Shown piece after piece: positions 43,540-53,115 of a stretch of 64,000 nucleotides of DNA. Source of the DNA: Candidatus Cottocaccamicrobium excrementipullorum (lineage in GTDB: Bacteria > Bacillota > Clostridia > Lachnospirales > Lachnospiraceae); NCBI GenBank assembly GCA_018713255.1, contig DVFL01000009.1, positions 62,001 to 126,000 on the forward strand, in the 5' to 3' direction. The notes under the pieces are model-generated. The model was not told the origin of the DNA. It worked only from the letters and a program-made list of their open reading frames with translations, and did no database searches. Position numbers and translations under genes: made by a program. Positions within the stretch are counted from its first letter, which is position 1. The number at the start of each line of letters is the position of its first letter.

Positions 43540-45902
43540 AAAAAATGAGAGAAAATCATCCAGTCCGGCAAAGACCGGCGTTTTGGATTGTCTGGGGGAT
43601 TGGATTTGGACTTCTTTGGGCCGGGTGGAGAGCATTAGATCTTGAGGGGATCTGGGAGAGGAATCTTTTTTTTCAGGGATGGGAGAGCATGGTCTTAGAA
43701 ACGGGATTCATGTTTGCCTGGGTGCTGTTTTTTCTTCTGTATTCCGGGCTGGATGTGAAAATCCCTGGAGGAAAAAGAACCAGGCTTCTGGCCGGCGGCG
43801 CCGGATATTTGCTGGCGGTGTGGCGGCATCAGATTTTTCTCCCATTTTTAGTATCTGGATTGTGGCTGGGTGCTCTCCTTCTTTTGGGGGATACCATAGG
43901 CTGCCTGGGAGAAGGAAGAAATCTCCAGAAAAAAAGCGCGCTGTATAGAACGGCCAGAGGATTTGTGCTGGGAGCGGGAGCCTGGATCAGTCTGGTATGT
44001 CTTCTGGCGGCCTTTGGAATCGGCGGCTTGACCAAGCTTAGGCTTTTGGCAGGAGTCGCTGCTTTGACTGCAGCAGGATTTCGAAAAAGGTCTGCTGCCC
44101 GGGCTTTTCAAAGAATTTGGAGACAACTGGGAGCAGATTCTTTTTGGTTTTTGGGGATAAAGGAGAAGAGACTTCGGATCTTCGCCGGAATTTTCTTCTC
44201 CATCATTGCTTCCATGCTGTATATTCAGCTGGCCAGGATGAATCTGAAGCCGGATTATGATTCTCTGCATTATGGCCTGCGTTCTATTTATATCCTGGAT
44301 CAAGGAAAGGGAATTTATGAGAACTTGGGCAATATCAATCTGGTTTATACTTATTCTAAAGGAGTGGAAATCCTTGCCTTCCCTCTGGCGGGAACGTCCA
44401 CCTGGTCCTATCAGCTGTGTTTTAATTTATGGCTGACGGTGTTGGTGTTAGTGCTGGCAGGGGAGCTGGCGGCAGCAGCAGGAGGAGGCGCTCTGGCGGC
44501 CTTAGGAGGAGGTGCGGCGGTGAGCCTGATGCCGGGGATTATGAATATGGCCATTACGGCTAAAAGTGATACGGCGACTTTAGTCTGCCAGCTGTGTCTG
44601 CTTGCAGGGGGAGGGGAATTCCTGCTGAAAAAGGACAGAGGAGGGAAGGCGGAGGCTTTCTTTCTGGCTTTAGGCAGTTTTTTCTTGAGCTTGTCCATGA
44701 AGCCTACGGCTCTGGTTTTTTCTTCGGTTCTTGCTTTAGCTTGTCTTCTGACGGCAGCAGGGAAGAGAGGATTTTTCTGGAAGGAAAAGAGCGTTCGGCC
44801 GGCTGCCTGGGGCTGCTGCGCTGCGCTGGTTCTTTTAGGCGGCGGCGCCTGGCTGGGGACTTGGGCCCGTACCCTTCTGATGACAGGAGTGCCCACTACC
44901 TCAGTGTTTACTTCCATCTGGGAGAAGCTGGGATTCCAGGTGAAATGGCCTTATGCGTTTATGGATATTCCCGATCAGGGGCTGGAAATGGGAATGGGAG
45001 ACAGTATCCGTCTTCTGGTTAACCGGCTGATGGGCGTTCTGGCGGCTCCGGCAGGAGAGGATATGGCTCATGTGATCATTGCCTGGGGCGGAAGTTTGGT
45101 CCCCCTTTGTCTGCTGGCCTGGCTGGTCTGGGGAACAGGAGAGAAGAAAAACGATGTTCACAGCCTGTTCTCTGCTGCCGGCGTTCTGACGGCGGCGGCA
45201 AGCCTGGCAAGCCTTTATCTGCTCTGGCAGGTGGATGGAAATTATTTTATGCTCCTTTATGCTCTGGCCGGAATTGGAGGAAGCCTTGCCTTAAAGCAGG
45301 CCTTCAGCCTGGCAGGAAAGGCGGAGCAAAGAGCGGGAATCTTTCTGGGCTGCTGCGCCGCCTTGTTTTTGACTGCTGTTACCTTAAGCACCAACTGGGC
45401 AGGAAATACGGGATTTACTCCTGGAAAATGGAAAAATCCTGGATATTTGAATCATCAGCAGGCGCTGTATGAGGAAAAATCCAAAGAAGGAAACCAGGCA
45501 ATCTGGTCAATTTTGGCTCAGGATCCCAGAACCAGAGTGATTGCCTGGGGCGAACATCCAGAGGTCCTTCTTTTTCCCTGTAATGTACAGAGTTATTACG
45601 ATGTGACGGGAAGCGGAGGAAATGTGGTTCTGGTAAAGACTTTGGATCGGTTTAAAGACTTTCTCCGGTTTGCCGGAATTCAGTATGTGTATGTTCAGGC
45701 AGGTTGGCTTCAGGAAGGGACCAGAGCATACGATGTGGTGCGCTTTATGATTGAGGACGGAAGTCTGGCAGATATCCGTTATGAGAATGGAAATCTTTTG
45801 GGGCGGGTAAATTTGGACGGAGAGATTCCGGCTGATCCAGAAGCTTCTGCCCGGGAATTTTATCAGGTGATGGAAGCGGAGAATGCCAGACCCCAGAAAT
45901 AA
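43536..45902 (+). CDS. Polytopic membrane protein, GT-C glycosyltransferase-like
   Basis: A 788-residue protein with about 15 predicted helices and a small C-terminal domain outside the membrane. The loop MNLKPDYDSLHYGLRSIY resembles the acidic first loop of lipid-linked GT-C enzymes or polymerases. Long Ala/Gly/Leu helices dominate. No named family could be assigned by eye. The start at 43536 (GAGGAATG) overlaps the upstream stop; an upstream in-frame ATG at 43452 is rejected. It probably acts on the outer face of the membrane on lipid-linked sugars. Confidence 0.78.
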   Translation: MKKMRENHPVRQRPAFWIVWGIGFGLLWAGWRALDLEGIWERNLFFQGWESMVLETGFMFAWVLFFLLYSGLDVKIPGGKRTRLLAGGAGYLLAVWRHQIFLPFLVSGLWLGALLLLGDTIGCLGEGRNLQKKSALYRTARGFVLGAGAWISLVCLLAAFGIGGLTKLRLLAGVAALTAAGFRKRSAARAFQRIWRQLGADSFWFLGIKEKRLRIFAGIFFSIIASMLYIQLARMNLKPDYDSLHYGLRSIYILDQGKGIYENLGNINLVYTYSKGVEILAFPLAGTSTWSYQLCFNLWLTVLVLVLAGELAAAAGGGALAALGGGAAVSLMPGIMNMAITAKSDTATLVCQLCLLAGGGEFLLKKDRGGKAEAFFLALGSFFLSLSMKPTALVFSSVLALACLLTAAGKRGFFWKEKSVRPAAWGCCAALVLLGGGAWLGTWARTLLMTGVPTTSVFTSIWEKLGFQVKWPYAFMDIPDQGLEMGMGDSIRLLVNRLMGVLAAPAGEDMAHVIIAWGGSLVPLCLLAWLVWGTGEKKNDVHSLFSAAGVLTAAASLASLYLLWQVDGNYFMLLYALAGIGGSLALKQAFSLAGKAEQRAGIFLGCCAALFLTAVTLSTNWAGNTGFTPGKWKNPGYLNHQQALYEEKSKEGNQAIWSILAQDPRTRVIAWGEHPEVLLFPCNVQSYYDVTGSGGNVVLVKTLDRFKDFLRFAGIQYVYVQAGWLQEGTRAYDVVRFMIEDGSLADIRYENGNLLGRVNLDGEIPADPEASAREFYQVMEAENARPQK

Positions 45903-45938
45903 AAGGTAAGAACTTTAACGATACGGGAGGCGGGAAAC

Positions 45939-47915
45939 ATGATACCACTTTCGAATGAAACTGCAGAACAGAGACTGCAGCTGAGAGATCATTTGCTGGC
46001 GGCAGTGCTGCTGATGGGCTTTGCCTTTTTCATCAATCGAGGAATTGAGATTAAAGGATTGTATATGGATGACTTGTATCTTTGGTCCTGCTATGGAGAG
46101 CAGTCATTCCTGGAATATGTATTTCCCATAGGAAGCACCAGGTTCCGCTTCTTGTATTATTTGGCGGCCTGGCTGGAGCTGGCGTTGGTGGGACCCCATA
46201 TCCGATGGATTGTTCCCATTAATATTGTGCTGAATGGCTTGCTGGCCTTTTTCCTGTACGTTTTTGGCTGGAAACTTTCTGGACGGAAGCTGCCCGGCTT
46301 TCTTACGGGGATGCTCTTTTTATTGTCCCGTATGTCTTATTACCAGATCAGCCAGATGTACGGGCTGATGGAGACCATGGCGCTGTGGATGGCGGTGGGG
46401 ATTTTTTGGTGCTTGTTCCGGTATCTTAATGGAAGACAGGAGGAACAGGACAGCAGAATGTTTACTGCTGCCTGCTGGCTGTATTTTGGAATCTGCTTTG
46501 TTCATGAGCGGTATATGGTTCTCCTTCCTGTATTTTTCCTGGTTCTGCTGTTGAAAAAGCGTTTTTCTCTGACTGCATGGCTGAAGCCTGCGGGAACCTT
46601 TCTTTTGGTGCAGCTGATCCGTTTTGCAACGATTGGAACAGTATCCCCGGCAGGTACAGGGGGAACGCAGGTGGCGGATACATTTTCTCTGGCTCAGGCG
46701 GTAAAATTTGCCTTCAGTCAGGTGGCTTACGTATTCGGCATCAATGCAGGACCGGAGTATTTAAACGGAATTGCCTGGTGGGAAACGCCAAGGTATATCA
46801 AGGGGCTGGTTTATGGAGCGGATGTGATTCTTCTGGCATTTCTTCTGGCTTTTGTGATCGTGATGGTGAAGAATAAAAAAATCAGGAAGCATGGCCTGAT
46901 GAACAGCGCATTGTTTATTGCCTTTATTGCCATGTGTATTGCTTCCTCAAGCGTAACGGTCCGGGTAGAAATGCGCTGGGTGTATGTGTCTTATGCAATG
47001 GCGCTTTTATTTCTGGATTATCTTTGCGGCTTAATGGCGCCGCCGAAAGGACATCTGGAGAAGGGGAGAGAAGGGAGTCTCCGCCGTTTTGGAATGAAGG
47101 ACGGAGCCGGACCGTCACAGGTGAAAGGCGACAGTGCTGAGGCCAATTTTCTGGCTCTCCATGCTCCTGTCCCTGTGGTAAAAAAGGAGCACAGCAGCCT
47201 GAGCTGGCTGCTGTGCGGCGGGGGATTCCTGGTGTATCTGCTTTTGATGCTGCCGGCAGAAAGCTTTTTTCGGGGAAATTATCCTAATCTGTATTTATGG
47301 CCGAATCAGACCAGGTACAATTCTTTGGCTGAGGAGACTTATGAAAGATATGGGGATCAGATTTTTGGAAAGACGATTTACATTCTGGGAAATTCTTATG
47401 AGATGAGCCAATTTACAGCAGATACCTTTTTTAAGGTTTTTGATCCTGCGCGGAAGGCAGAAGGCGCCCAGGTGGTGTTTATTGAAGATATTCAGGATGT
47501 GGGGCTGGTGACGGACCAGATGTTGGTGCTGCGGGAGGATCCGGAGCACAATGGATTTCAGGATATCACCAGTTTTGTCAAGGATTTGAAGCTTCATGTG
47601 GATTACGGCTTGTATGATGACGGATGGATGGATGAGGACTGCAGTTTCCGGCTGATGTGCGGCGCAGAGGGAAAAGTATCCATTACCTTTATGTATCCTG
47701 GAATTCTCTCCGGCGGAGAGGAGACGAAAATCTATGTAAATGGCAGTCTGTACGATACTATTCCAGTGACGGAAAGCATTTATTATGAGGAAATATCGGC
47801 GCTGCCCTATGAAACCTTGGAGATTCAGATCCAGAATAATTTTTATATGCAGAACGCCCAGGAACAAAGAGGGGAAACCAGGCTGTCTGTGTTGGCGGAA
47901 ATAACTACGAAGTAG
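45939..47915 (+). CDS. Polytopic membrane protein with C-terminal extracytoplasmic domain, GT-C-like
   Basis: A 658-residue protein with about 11 helices in the first 440 residues, an acidic MDDLYLW motif after the first helix (where GT-C enzymes carry catalytic acids) and a C-terminal soluble beta-rich domain of about 200 residues. The layout fits oligosaccharide-polymerising or branching GT-C proteins. A charged stretch (about 366-410) interrupts the membrane region. No motif gives a donor. Ribosome site GGGAGG. Confidence 0.78.
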   Translation: MIPLSNETAEQRLQLRDHLLAAVLLMGFAFFINRGIEIKGLYMDDLYLWSCYGEQSFLEYVFPIGSTRFRFLYYLAAWLELALVGPHIRWIVPINIVLNGLLAFFLYVFGWKLSGRKLPGFLTGMLFLLSRMSYYQISQMYGLMETMALWMAVGIFWCLFRYLNGRQEEQDSRMFTAACWLYFGICFVHERYMVLLPVFFLVLLLKKRFSLTAWLKPAGTFLLVQLIRFATIGTVSPAGTGGTQVADTFSLAQAVKFAFSQVAYVFGINAGPEYLNGIAWWETPRYIKGLVYGADVILLAFLLAFVIVMVKNKKIRKHGLMNSALFIAFIAMCIASSSVTVRVEMRWVYVSYAMALLFLDYLCGLMAPPKGHLEKGREGSLRRFGMKDGAGPSQVKGDSAEANFLALHAPVPVVKKEHSSLSWLLCGGGFLVYLLLMLPAESFFRGNYPNLYLWPNQTRYNSLAEETYERYGDQIFGKTIYILGNSYEMSQFTADTFFKVFDPARKAEGAQVVFIEDIQDVGLVTDQMLVLREDPEHNGFQDITSFVKDLKLHVDYGLYDDGWMDEDCSFRLMCGAEGKVSITFMYPGILSGGEETKIYVNGSLYDTIPVTESIYYEEISALPYETLEIQIQNNFYMQNAQEQRGETRLSVLAEITTK

Positions 47916-47953
47916 CATCGGCAATGTGACGTTTTGGGGAAAAGGAGATTTTG

Positions 47954-48232
47954 ATGTCAGGGTTATTTTTCAGAAGATGGAGAGAAGTGTTTCTAACTGC
48001 AGATCCAGGCCTTTATGGCATGGTGCTTCAGGAACTGAAGGAAAAGGGAATTTCTGCAGAAACGAAAACGGTAAATCACGGCACCCAGAATCGACAAACA
48101 GGGATTTTACTGGGGCGTGCAGGAGAAAATACCAAGATAGAGATTCTATATTATGTCTATGTTTCGCCGGAAGATGAATCGGCTGCAAAACTGGCGGTGG
48201 AAGAGGCAAAGAGAAAATATCATCCAGAATAA
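47954..48232 (+). CDS. Small hypothetical protein
   Basis: A 92-residue soluble protein starting at the ATG at 47954, with AAAGGAG 8 bases upstream. It has an amphipathic N-terminal helix (FFRRWREVFLT), a middle beta region (QTGILLGRAGENTKIEILYYVYV) and a C-terminal helix with an Ala/Lys/Glu pattern. It resembles short alpha/beta proteins of the DUF2007 kind, but no family can be assigned. It is the last + strand gene before a strong terminator and may be unrelated to the glycan genes. Confidence 0.75.
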   Translation: MSGLFFRRWREVFLTADPGLYGMVLQELKEKGISAETKTVNHGTQNRQTGILLGRAGENTKIEILYYVYVSPEDESAAKLAVEEAKRKYHPE

Positions 48233-48234
48233 AT

Positions 48235-48284
48235 CGAAAGAAGGACCTTTGGCTTATTGTTAAGCCAGGGTCCTTCTTTCGGTT
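48235..48284. terminator. Strong bidirectional terminator between the glycan genes and rtpR
   Basis: CGAAAGAAGGACC pairs with GGTCCTTCTTTCG, and inside it TGGCTTA pairs with TAAGCCA. It is followed by GTTT on the + strand. The - strand gene ends at 48369, so it serves both directions. Confidence 0.85.
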
Positions 48285-48368
48285 TAAGCCGGCATCGGTG
48301 TTCATTTTGAATGCTGCTGCTAAGGATTTTGCAGCTCCTTGGGCTTCGAACGAAAACTGCAGCTGCGG

Positions 48369-50711
48369 TTATCGCACAGGACAGGCGCCGCCTGCGCATT
48401 CGGCTTCGCCGATATCCAGCTGGGTTTCTTCGTGCTCGTACCGGGACAGCAGGGAAGGGTTAAAGGGTTTCATTGCAGCTTTGCGGCGCTGGTATTCTGC
48501 TTCGTCAATTGCCTCATACGGCATCAGCTCATAAAAGCTGTCGTCGTAGCTTAAGAAAGAGAGGGCTACCACATCATCCCAGTTGTTCCATACCCATTCT
48601 TCTACTTGATCCCACTCGTTGTCCCGCACATGAATGGTGATGGAACAGTTGTGATCAACGTAATGTTTCATAAACATTTTGTAGTTTTCCAGCTGTTCTA
48701 CGGCGGAGACATCGGCTTTTACCCGGCCGTCAGGAGCTTTTACCGGGAATTCCACCACCTTGGTGATGGGATCTTCCGGGTCTTGTCCCACTTCTGGAAG
48801 CACCGGATAGCCTAGGGCTTCACAGACCTTGCATAAAGGATCTGCGGCAGTAATACGTACCCGGCGGATGTAATAGGGGGAGTGGGAATAATGCACTCCG
48901 CTGGAGACGGTGGGCAGCAGGGAAAGGGTTCCTTCCGGCTTGACTGTAGTGACCAGAAGGGGGACTTTGGAGCCTAAACGGTCTGCAATTTCTTTTGCAG
49001 CTCGGTGGGCGGTATCCCGCAGATCCTCTAACAGAGCGATCTGCTCTTCACGGCTCATATTAGTGGCGTTAACCATATCCTGCCATCCAGTAAGGGAACA
49101 GCCTAACAGACGGTCACGCTGCTGTACCGCGTTCCACTGATGCATTTCCAGTTCCCGGCAGGTCATGCGGTAGCCCGCCCGGGCGGAAAGTCTCTGGGCC
49201 TTAAGAAGAGCCTCCCGGTCCAGTCTGCCTTCCGTTACGAAGCCCATTACGTTTACCGTGGTGAGATTGCAGAGGCCGTGGCTGTCTAACAGGATTTCGC
49301 CGCAGGGATTGCAGCCATTAAAGTTAGGACGGCGCTTGGCCCCTGCTTCCTCATTAATCCAGCCAGGTTCGCCGGAATAGCGCATCTGCTGCAGATGCCA
49401 GTGAAGCTTTTCCCGGGTAGGCTTTTTTCGGTAATAAATGGAATTATTGCTCATCTGGCGGTGGGCAATGGCCTTGTTGATCTCCCACCGGCCGTTAATC
49501 TGCCGGTAGAGCTGGCTTTTGGCCTGGATACAGGTTTCATCATCTGCATCGATCAGTCCGATTTCAGAGGTACGGCGGACGCCGCCGGAAACCACGTTTT
49601 CCCCGATAATATTGGCGATATCCAGAAGATCGATGGACTTAAGAGAGGTCCACACTGTGTGTTCTCTGGAGCCGGCAGCCTGGATAATTCGGTGGATCTT
49701 GTCGATCATGGTCATCATGGAGCCGTATCCGCTGGCGGTTCCGCCGAAGGTTTTCAGCCGTTCTCCCTTTGGACGGATGGAGTCGTAAACCACTACCAGA
49801 CGGCTGATGCCCCGGTATTCCCGGTTGGTAATCAGGTCGAAATAATGGGTGAGAGCCTGGGCCCATCCTTCTTTGGAATCGCCGATGGCCAAAGTGGCGG
49901 TATCGTGAGAGAAGGTCAGATCCGTATATTCCAGCCGCTGTCCTGCTGGCTTTGGATCATAGGACTTATGGAGAATTTCCAAATCCGTCCGCACAGGAGG
50001 AAGCTTTTCTGCGTCAGATTTCAGCACTCGCACGCCGACGCCGCTTCCCACCATCAGCAGGTAAAAAAGATCGTGATAGGCGCTGAAGCTGTCGATGACT
50101 GTGAAGGCGCAGTTATAATTGGCCATGGGATACTGTTCGGCCACAGCAGTTCCGCCTACCCAAAGGGTACGTCCGGAGAGAAACTGGCGCATGTGGTAAA
50201 TATTGTCGTAAAGGGCCTCGGCTTCTTCTCTGGAGGTAGGCGCCAGGGAACAGTTGTATTCTACTGCCCGGCATACCGTTTCCCACCAGAATTCCCGGCG
50301 ACCCAGACGGGGCAGGTAGCGGGAATAAGTACGGGTATAGACAAAAGCCCCCAGCTGTTCCATGGGATTGGGAGCGTGTTTATATGGACTTAAAAATTCA
50401 CGGGTCAGCAGTCCTTCTTTCCAGCCTGCGCTGGCACGTTCTTTTTCCTTTTCCAGCCGGTAGCGGATGTAGGCTTTGGCCGTCTGGTAATGATGGGTTT
50501 CAAAAAGGGTTTCTTCCACCGTATCTTGGATGGTTTCAATGTCCCAGATCTCTTCTTTCCGGTCTTTTAATTTCTCCACTACCGCTTGGGTAATGGAATT
50601 GATGGCATCTTCATCGTGCTCGCCTGCTGCCGCAGAAGCCAGGGAAATAGCACGGGAGATAAAATTGGCGTCGAAGGGGACTACCTTGCCGCTGCGTTTA
50701 CGTACATTCAT
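48369..50711 (-). CDS. rtpR: Adenosylcobalamin-dependent ribonucleoside-triphosphate reductase (class II, monomeric)
   Basis: A 780-residue enzyme that reduces ribonucleoside triphosphates to deoxy forms using coenzyme B12. It starts with an ATP-cone-like region (VRKRSGKVVPFDANFISRAI). The catalytic barrel has FNGCNPCGEILLDSHGLCNL with the active-site cysteines, and PEGTLSLLPTVSSGVHYSHS. The C-terminus ECAGGACPVR carries the mobile redox Cys pair (CxxxxC). Length and layout match the Lactobacillus leichmannii type. It lies on the opposite strand inside the glycan locus. Its promoter overlaps an NrdR-like palindrome at 50761-50772. Confidence 0.95.
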   Translation of the reverse strand: MNVRKRSGKVVPFDANFISRAISLASAAAGEHDEDAINSITQAVVEKLKDRKEEIWDIETIQDTVEETLFETHHYQTAKAYIRYRLEKEKERASAGWKEGLLTREFLSPYKHAPNPMEQLGAFVYTRTYSRYLPRLGRREFWWETVCRAVEYNCSLAPTSREEAEALYDNIYHMRQFLSGRTLWVGGTAVAEQYPMANYNCAFTVIDSFSAYHDLFYLLMVGSGVGVRVLKSDAEKLPPVRTDLEILHKSYDPKPAGQRLEYTDLTFSHDTATLAIGDSKEGWAQALTHYFDLITNREYRGISRLVVVYDSIRPKGERLKTFGGTASGYGSMMTMIDKIHRIIQAAGSREHTVWTSLKSIDLLDIANIIGENVVSGGVRRTSEIGLIDADDETCIQAKSQLYRQINGRWEINKAIAHRQMSNNSIYYRKKPTREKLHWHLQQMRYSGEPGWINEEAGAKRRPNFNGCNPCGEILLDSHGLCNLTTVNVMGFVTEGRLDREALLKAQRLSARAGYRMTCRELEMHQWNAVQQRDRLLGCSLTGWQDMVNATNMSREEQIALLEDLRDTAHRAAKEIADRLGSKVPLLVTTVKPEGTLSLLPTVSSGVHYSHSPYYIRRVRITAADPLCKVCEALGYPVLPEVGQDPEDPITKVVEFPVKAPDGRVKADVSAVEQLENYKMFMKHYVDHNCSITIHVRDNEWDQVEEWVWNNWDDVVALSFLSYDDSFYELMPYEAIDEAEYQRRKAAMKPFNPSLLSRYEHEETQLDIGEAECAGGACPVR

Positions 50712-50760
50712 GCCAGAACCTCCTGTCGAAGCCGGGATATGGCCCGGTTCTTATTATTGT

Positions 50761-50796
50761 ACTACATATAGTATAATATTTGATTTTTGCTGTCAA
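50761..50796 (-). promoter_or_regulatory. rtpR promoter with NrdR-like box
   Basis: On the - strand TTGACA (-35, 50791-50796) and TACTAT (-10, 50768-50773) are 17 bases apart, about 57 bases upstream of the start codon. The palindrome ACTATATGTAGT (50761-50772) overlaps the -10 and resembles the NrdR consensus ACACwATATATwGTGT. NrdR represses ribonucleotide reductase genes when dATP is high. Only one box is seen. Confidence 0.65.
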
Positions 50797-50806
50797 GATG
50801 TAGAGA

Positions 50807-50835
50807 TTGATTAAATTCTCCAGATAGGTTATACT
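50807..50835 (+). promoter_or_regulatory. Promoter of the second glycan block
   Basis: TTGATT (50807-50812) and TATACT (50830-50835) are 17 bases apart, about 70 bases before the ATG at 50905. It restarts + strand transcription after rtpR. Confidence 0.65.
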
Positions 50836-50904
50836 TAAAACCAAATGTGAACGGCAAAGCAGAAATCAGGCCTTTTGGCCGGCAAAACAGATGAGGAATT
50901 CACA

Positions 50905-52332
50905 ATGGAAAAAGAAAAAAACAGAGGGAGCCGCCTCCTGTATCTGGTTCCCCTTCTGGGAACATTTTTTTACATTGCCTATATTCTGGCGGCTACCCAG
51001 GATGTAGTATATACCGATTATATCCGGCTCATCAACAGCTATCTCCCGGATGTGTGGAACCCGGCGAAATTTTTTGTGCCGGATATTCTTACCCGAATGC
51101 CGGTAAATTATCTGGAACGGATCATTAATGTGGTGTTTTTTCATTATTCTACCACTTTTGACATGATATTAGGAGCTGTGTCCATGGGAGCGGCTGGGTT
51201 GGTTCTGGCTCTTTACTGCAGGGACAGAAAAACCGGTCCGGCCTGTTTTCTGGCGGCGATGGTGTTTTTCTTCAGCTTAAATAAGTGGGAGATGATCACT
51301 AACGGCACTGGATGGTGTCATTTTCTGGCATTTGCCGGATTTTACTGGCATTATCTGCTTTGGGACCGGGTATGGGGACGGCAGATAAATGGAATAAAAG
51401 GGGAAAAGGAGAACGCTCAGGACCGAAGGGAAAGGCGTCTTTTGATGGTGCTCCCCTGGCTGATTACTTTGGGAACGGCAGGCCCTTACTGCGGCGCTTA
51501 TACGGCGGTCCTGGTTTTGATTTACGGCGGCTGTTTCCTCCTTGACTGGAAGGAGAAGAAAAGACCTGATTTCCGCCATTTGATCTATGGAGCCTGCGGA
51601 GTGATTCCCATGATTTTGTACCTGATCAGCAATTCTTTTGCCGTCACGGAACATGCCGGCGCCACAGGCCGGAGCATTGCTCAGGTGCTGGGGGATAATT
51701 TCATGCTGTTTCCCAAATTCCTGATCAAAAGCCTGGCTTCCATGGTAATGGGAGAAGAAGTGCTTATGGATTTTCTTGCCAGGCTGGATAAAGGAATGGC
51801 ATTATGCTACCTTCTGGGCCTTGCGGTGCTTTTGGCCTATATTCTGTCGATTTACTGGCAGATCAGACTGAAGCTTTACCGGCAGTCCATCTTTCCCCTG
51901 ATGTTGATTTTCTGGGGGGGACTGAATCATCTCTTGGTGCTGGCTGCCAGATGGATTTTTGAAAACAGCGATTACGGCATGAGTTCCCGCTATGCCCTTC
52001 AGTATCAGGTGGGCATCCTGGGGATTATCCTTACCTTCGGGTTAGCCAGAAAGGCGGCGGGGCGCTGGTTTACTCAGGCGGCCAAGGTGATTTCTCTGCT
52101 TCTTGTCTGCATTATCCTTGGCGGAAACTTGTATACTACAGGGAAGGAGCTGGATAAGGCTTCTGACCGGAAGGCTTACGCTGCCAATATTGAGCAGGTG
52201 GCCCTGAATTACCGCCAGGAATCAGATGAAGAGCTGGAAACCTGGCTTCAATACCATCATGGACCGGAAAAAATCCGCCATGCGCTGGAAATTTTGGAAG
52301 AACAGAAATGGAATATATTCGGAGGAGAATAA
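50905..52332 (+). CDS. Polytopic membrane protein, probable membrane glycosyltransferase
   Basis: A 475-residue protein with about 11 helices. After the first helix there is an acidic loop (TQDVVYTDYIRLIN) similar in position to GT-C catalytic loops. The C-terminal about 60 residues are charged and soluble. It starts at 50905 with TGAGGAA upstream; an in-frame TTG at 50875 is rejected. It heads the operon with rfbF, rfbG and rfbH, so it may transfer or anchor a CDP-derived sugar. Family not recognised. Confidence 0.78.
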   Translation: MEKEKNRGSRLLYLVPLLGTFFYIAYILAATQDVVYTDYIRLINSYLPDVWNPAKFFVPDILTRMPVNYLERIINVVFFHYSTTFDMILGAVSMGAAGLVLALYCRDRKTGPACFLAAMVFFFSLNKWEMITNGTGWCHFLAFAGFYWHYLLWDRVWGRQINGIKGEKENAQDRRERRLLMVLPWLITLGTAGPYCGAYTAVLVLIYGGCFLLDWKEKKRPDFRHLIYGACGVIPMILYLISNSFAVTEHAGATGRSIAQVLGDNFMLFPKFLIKSLASMVMGEEVLMDFLARLDKGMALCYLLGLAVLLAYILSIYWQIRLKLYRQSIFPLMLIFWGGLNHLLVLAARWIFENSDYGMSSRYALQYQVGILGIILTFGLARKAAGRWFTQAAKVISLLLVCIILGGNLYTTGKELDKASDRKAYAANIEQVALNYRQESDEELETWLQYHHGPEKIRHALEILEEQKWNIFGGE

Positions 52333-52333
52333 C

Positions 52334-53104
52334 ATGAAAGTTGTACTGCTTGCCGGCGGATTCGGCACCAGAATAAGCGAGGAGAGCCATCTTCGTCCTA
52401 AGCCGATGATTGAGATCGGAGAGAAGCCGATTCTCTGGCACATTATGAAATATTATTCCCAGTACGGTTTCCACGAATTCGTGGTTTGCCTGGGCTACAA
52501 ACAGTATGTGGTGAAGGAGTTTTTTGCAGATTATTTCCTGCATATGTCAGACGTAACCTTTGATCTGGCCAACAACCAGATGGAGGTGCACAACAATTAT
52601 TCAGAACCCTGGAAGGTAACCCTGGTGGATACTGGGCTGAATACCATGACTGGAGGAAGAGTAAAAAGGATCCGTCCTTATCTGGAGGAGAAACCGTTTA
52701 TGCTGACTTATGGCGACGGAGTGGCGGACGTTAATCTGAAGAAACTGGTGGAATTCCATCAGTCTCACGGCCGTATTGCCACCATCACAGCAGTTAATGT
52801 GGGACAGCGATTCGGAGTCCTGGATGTTCAGCAGAACGGCGCGATCCAGGCTTTCCGGGAGAAGAATGACCGGGACGGCGCCCTGATCAACGGAGGCTTT
52901 ATGGTGATGAATCCGGAGATTTTTGACTATATTGAAGGCGATGATACGGTACTGGAAAAGGAGCCTCTGGAAAATCTGGCCAGGGACGGCCAGCTGATGG
53001 CCTTTACTCATGAAGGCTTCTGGAAATGCATGGATACCCAGAGGGATAAGCAGCAGCTGGAGACCATGTGGCAGTCTGGCCGCGCGCCCTGGAAAATCTG
53101 GTAG
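52334..53104 (+). CDS. rfbF: Glucose-1-phosphate cytidylyltransferase
   Basis: A 256-residue enzyme that makes CDP-glucose from CTP and glucose 1-phosphate. The opening VVLLAGGFGTRISEESHLRP and the segments YSQYGFHEFVVCLGYK and YGDGVADVN match RfbF closely. It is the first step of the CDP-3,6-dideoxyhexose pathway, and rfbG follows directly. The start at 52334 has GGAGGAG 8 bases upstream and lies one base after the previous stop codon. Confidence 0.96.
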   Translation: MKVVLLAGGFGTRISEESHLRPKPMIEIGEKPILWHIMKYYSQYGFHEFVVCLGYKQYVVKEFFADYFLHMSDVTFDLANNQMEVHNNYSEPWKVTLVDTGLNTMTGGRVKRIRPYLEEKPFMLTYGDGVADVNLKKLVEFHQSHGRIATITAVNVGQRFGVLDVQQNGAIQAFREKNDRDGALINGGFMVMNPEIFDYIEGDDTVLEKEPLENLARDGQLMAFTHEGFWKCMDTQRDKQQLETMWQSGRAPWKIW

Positions 53105-53115
53105 GAGGTGGGAAC

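Noticed and set aside
49395-50393. 332-codon open frame on the + strand, antisense to rtpR
   Set aside because: It lies wholly within the clearly identified rtpR gene, has no ribosome site and shows no recognisable protein features.
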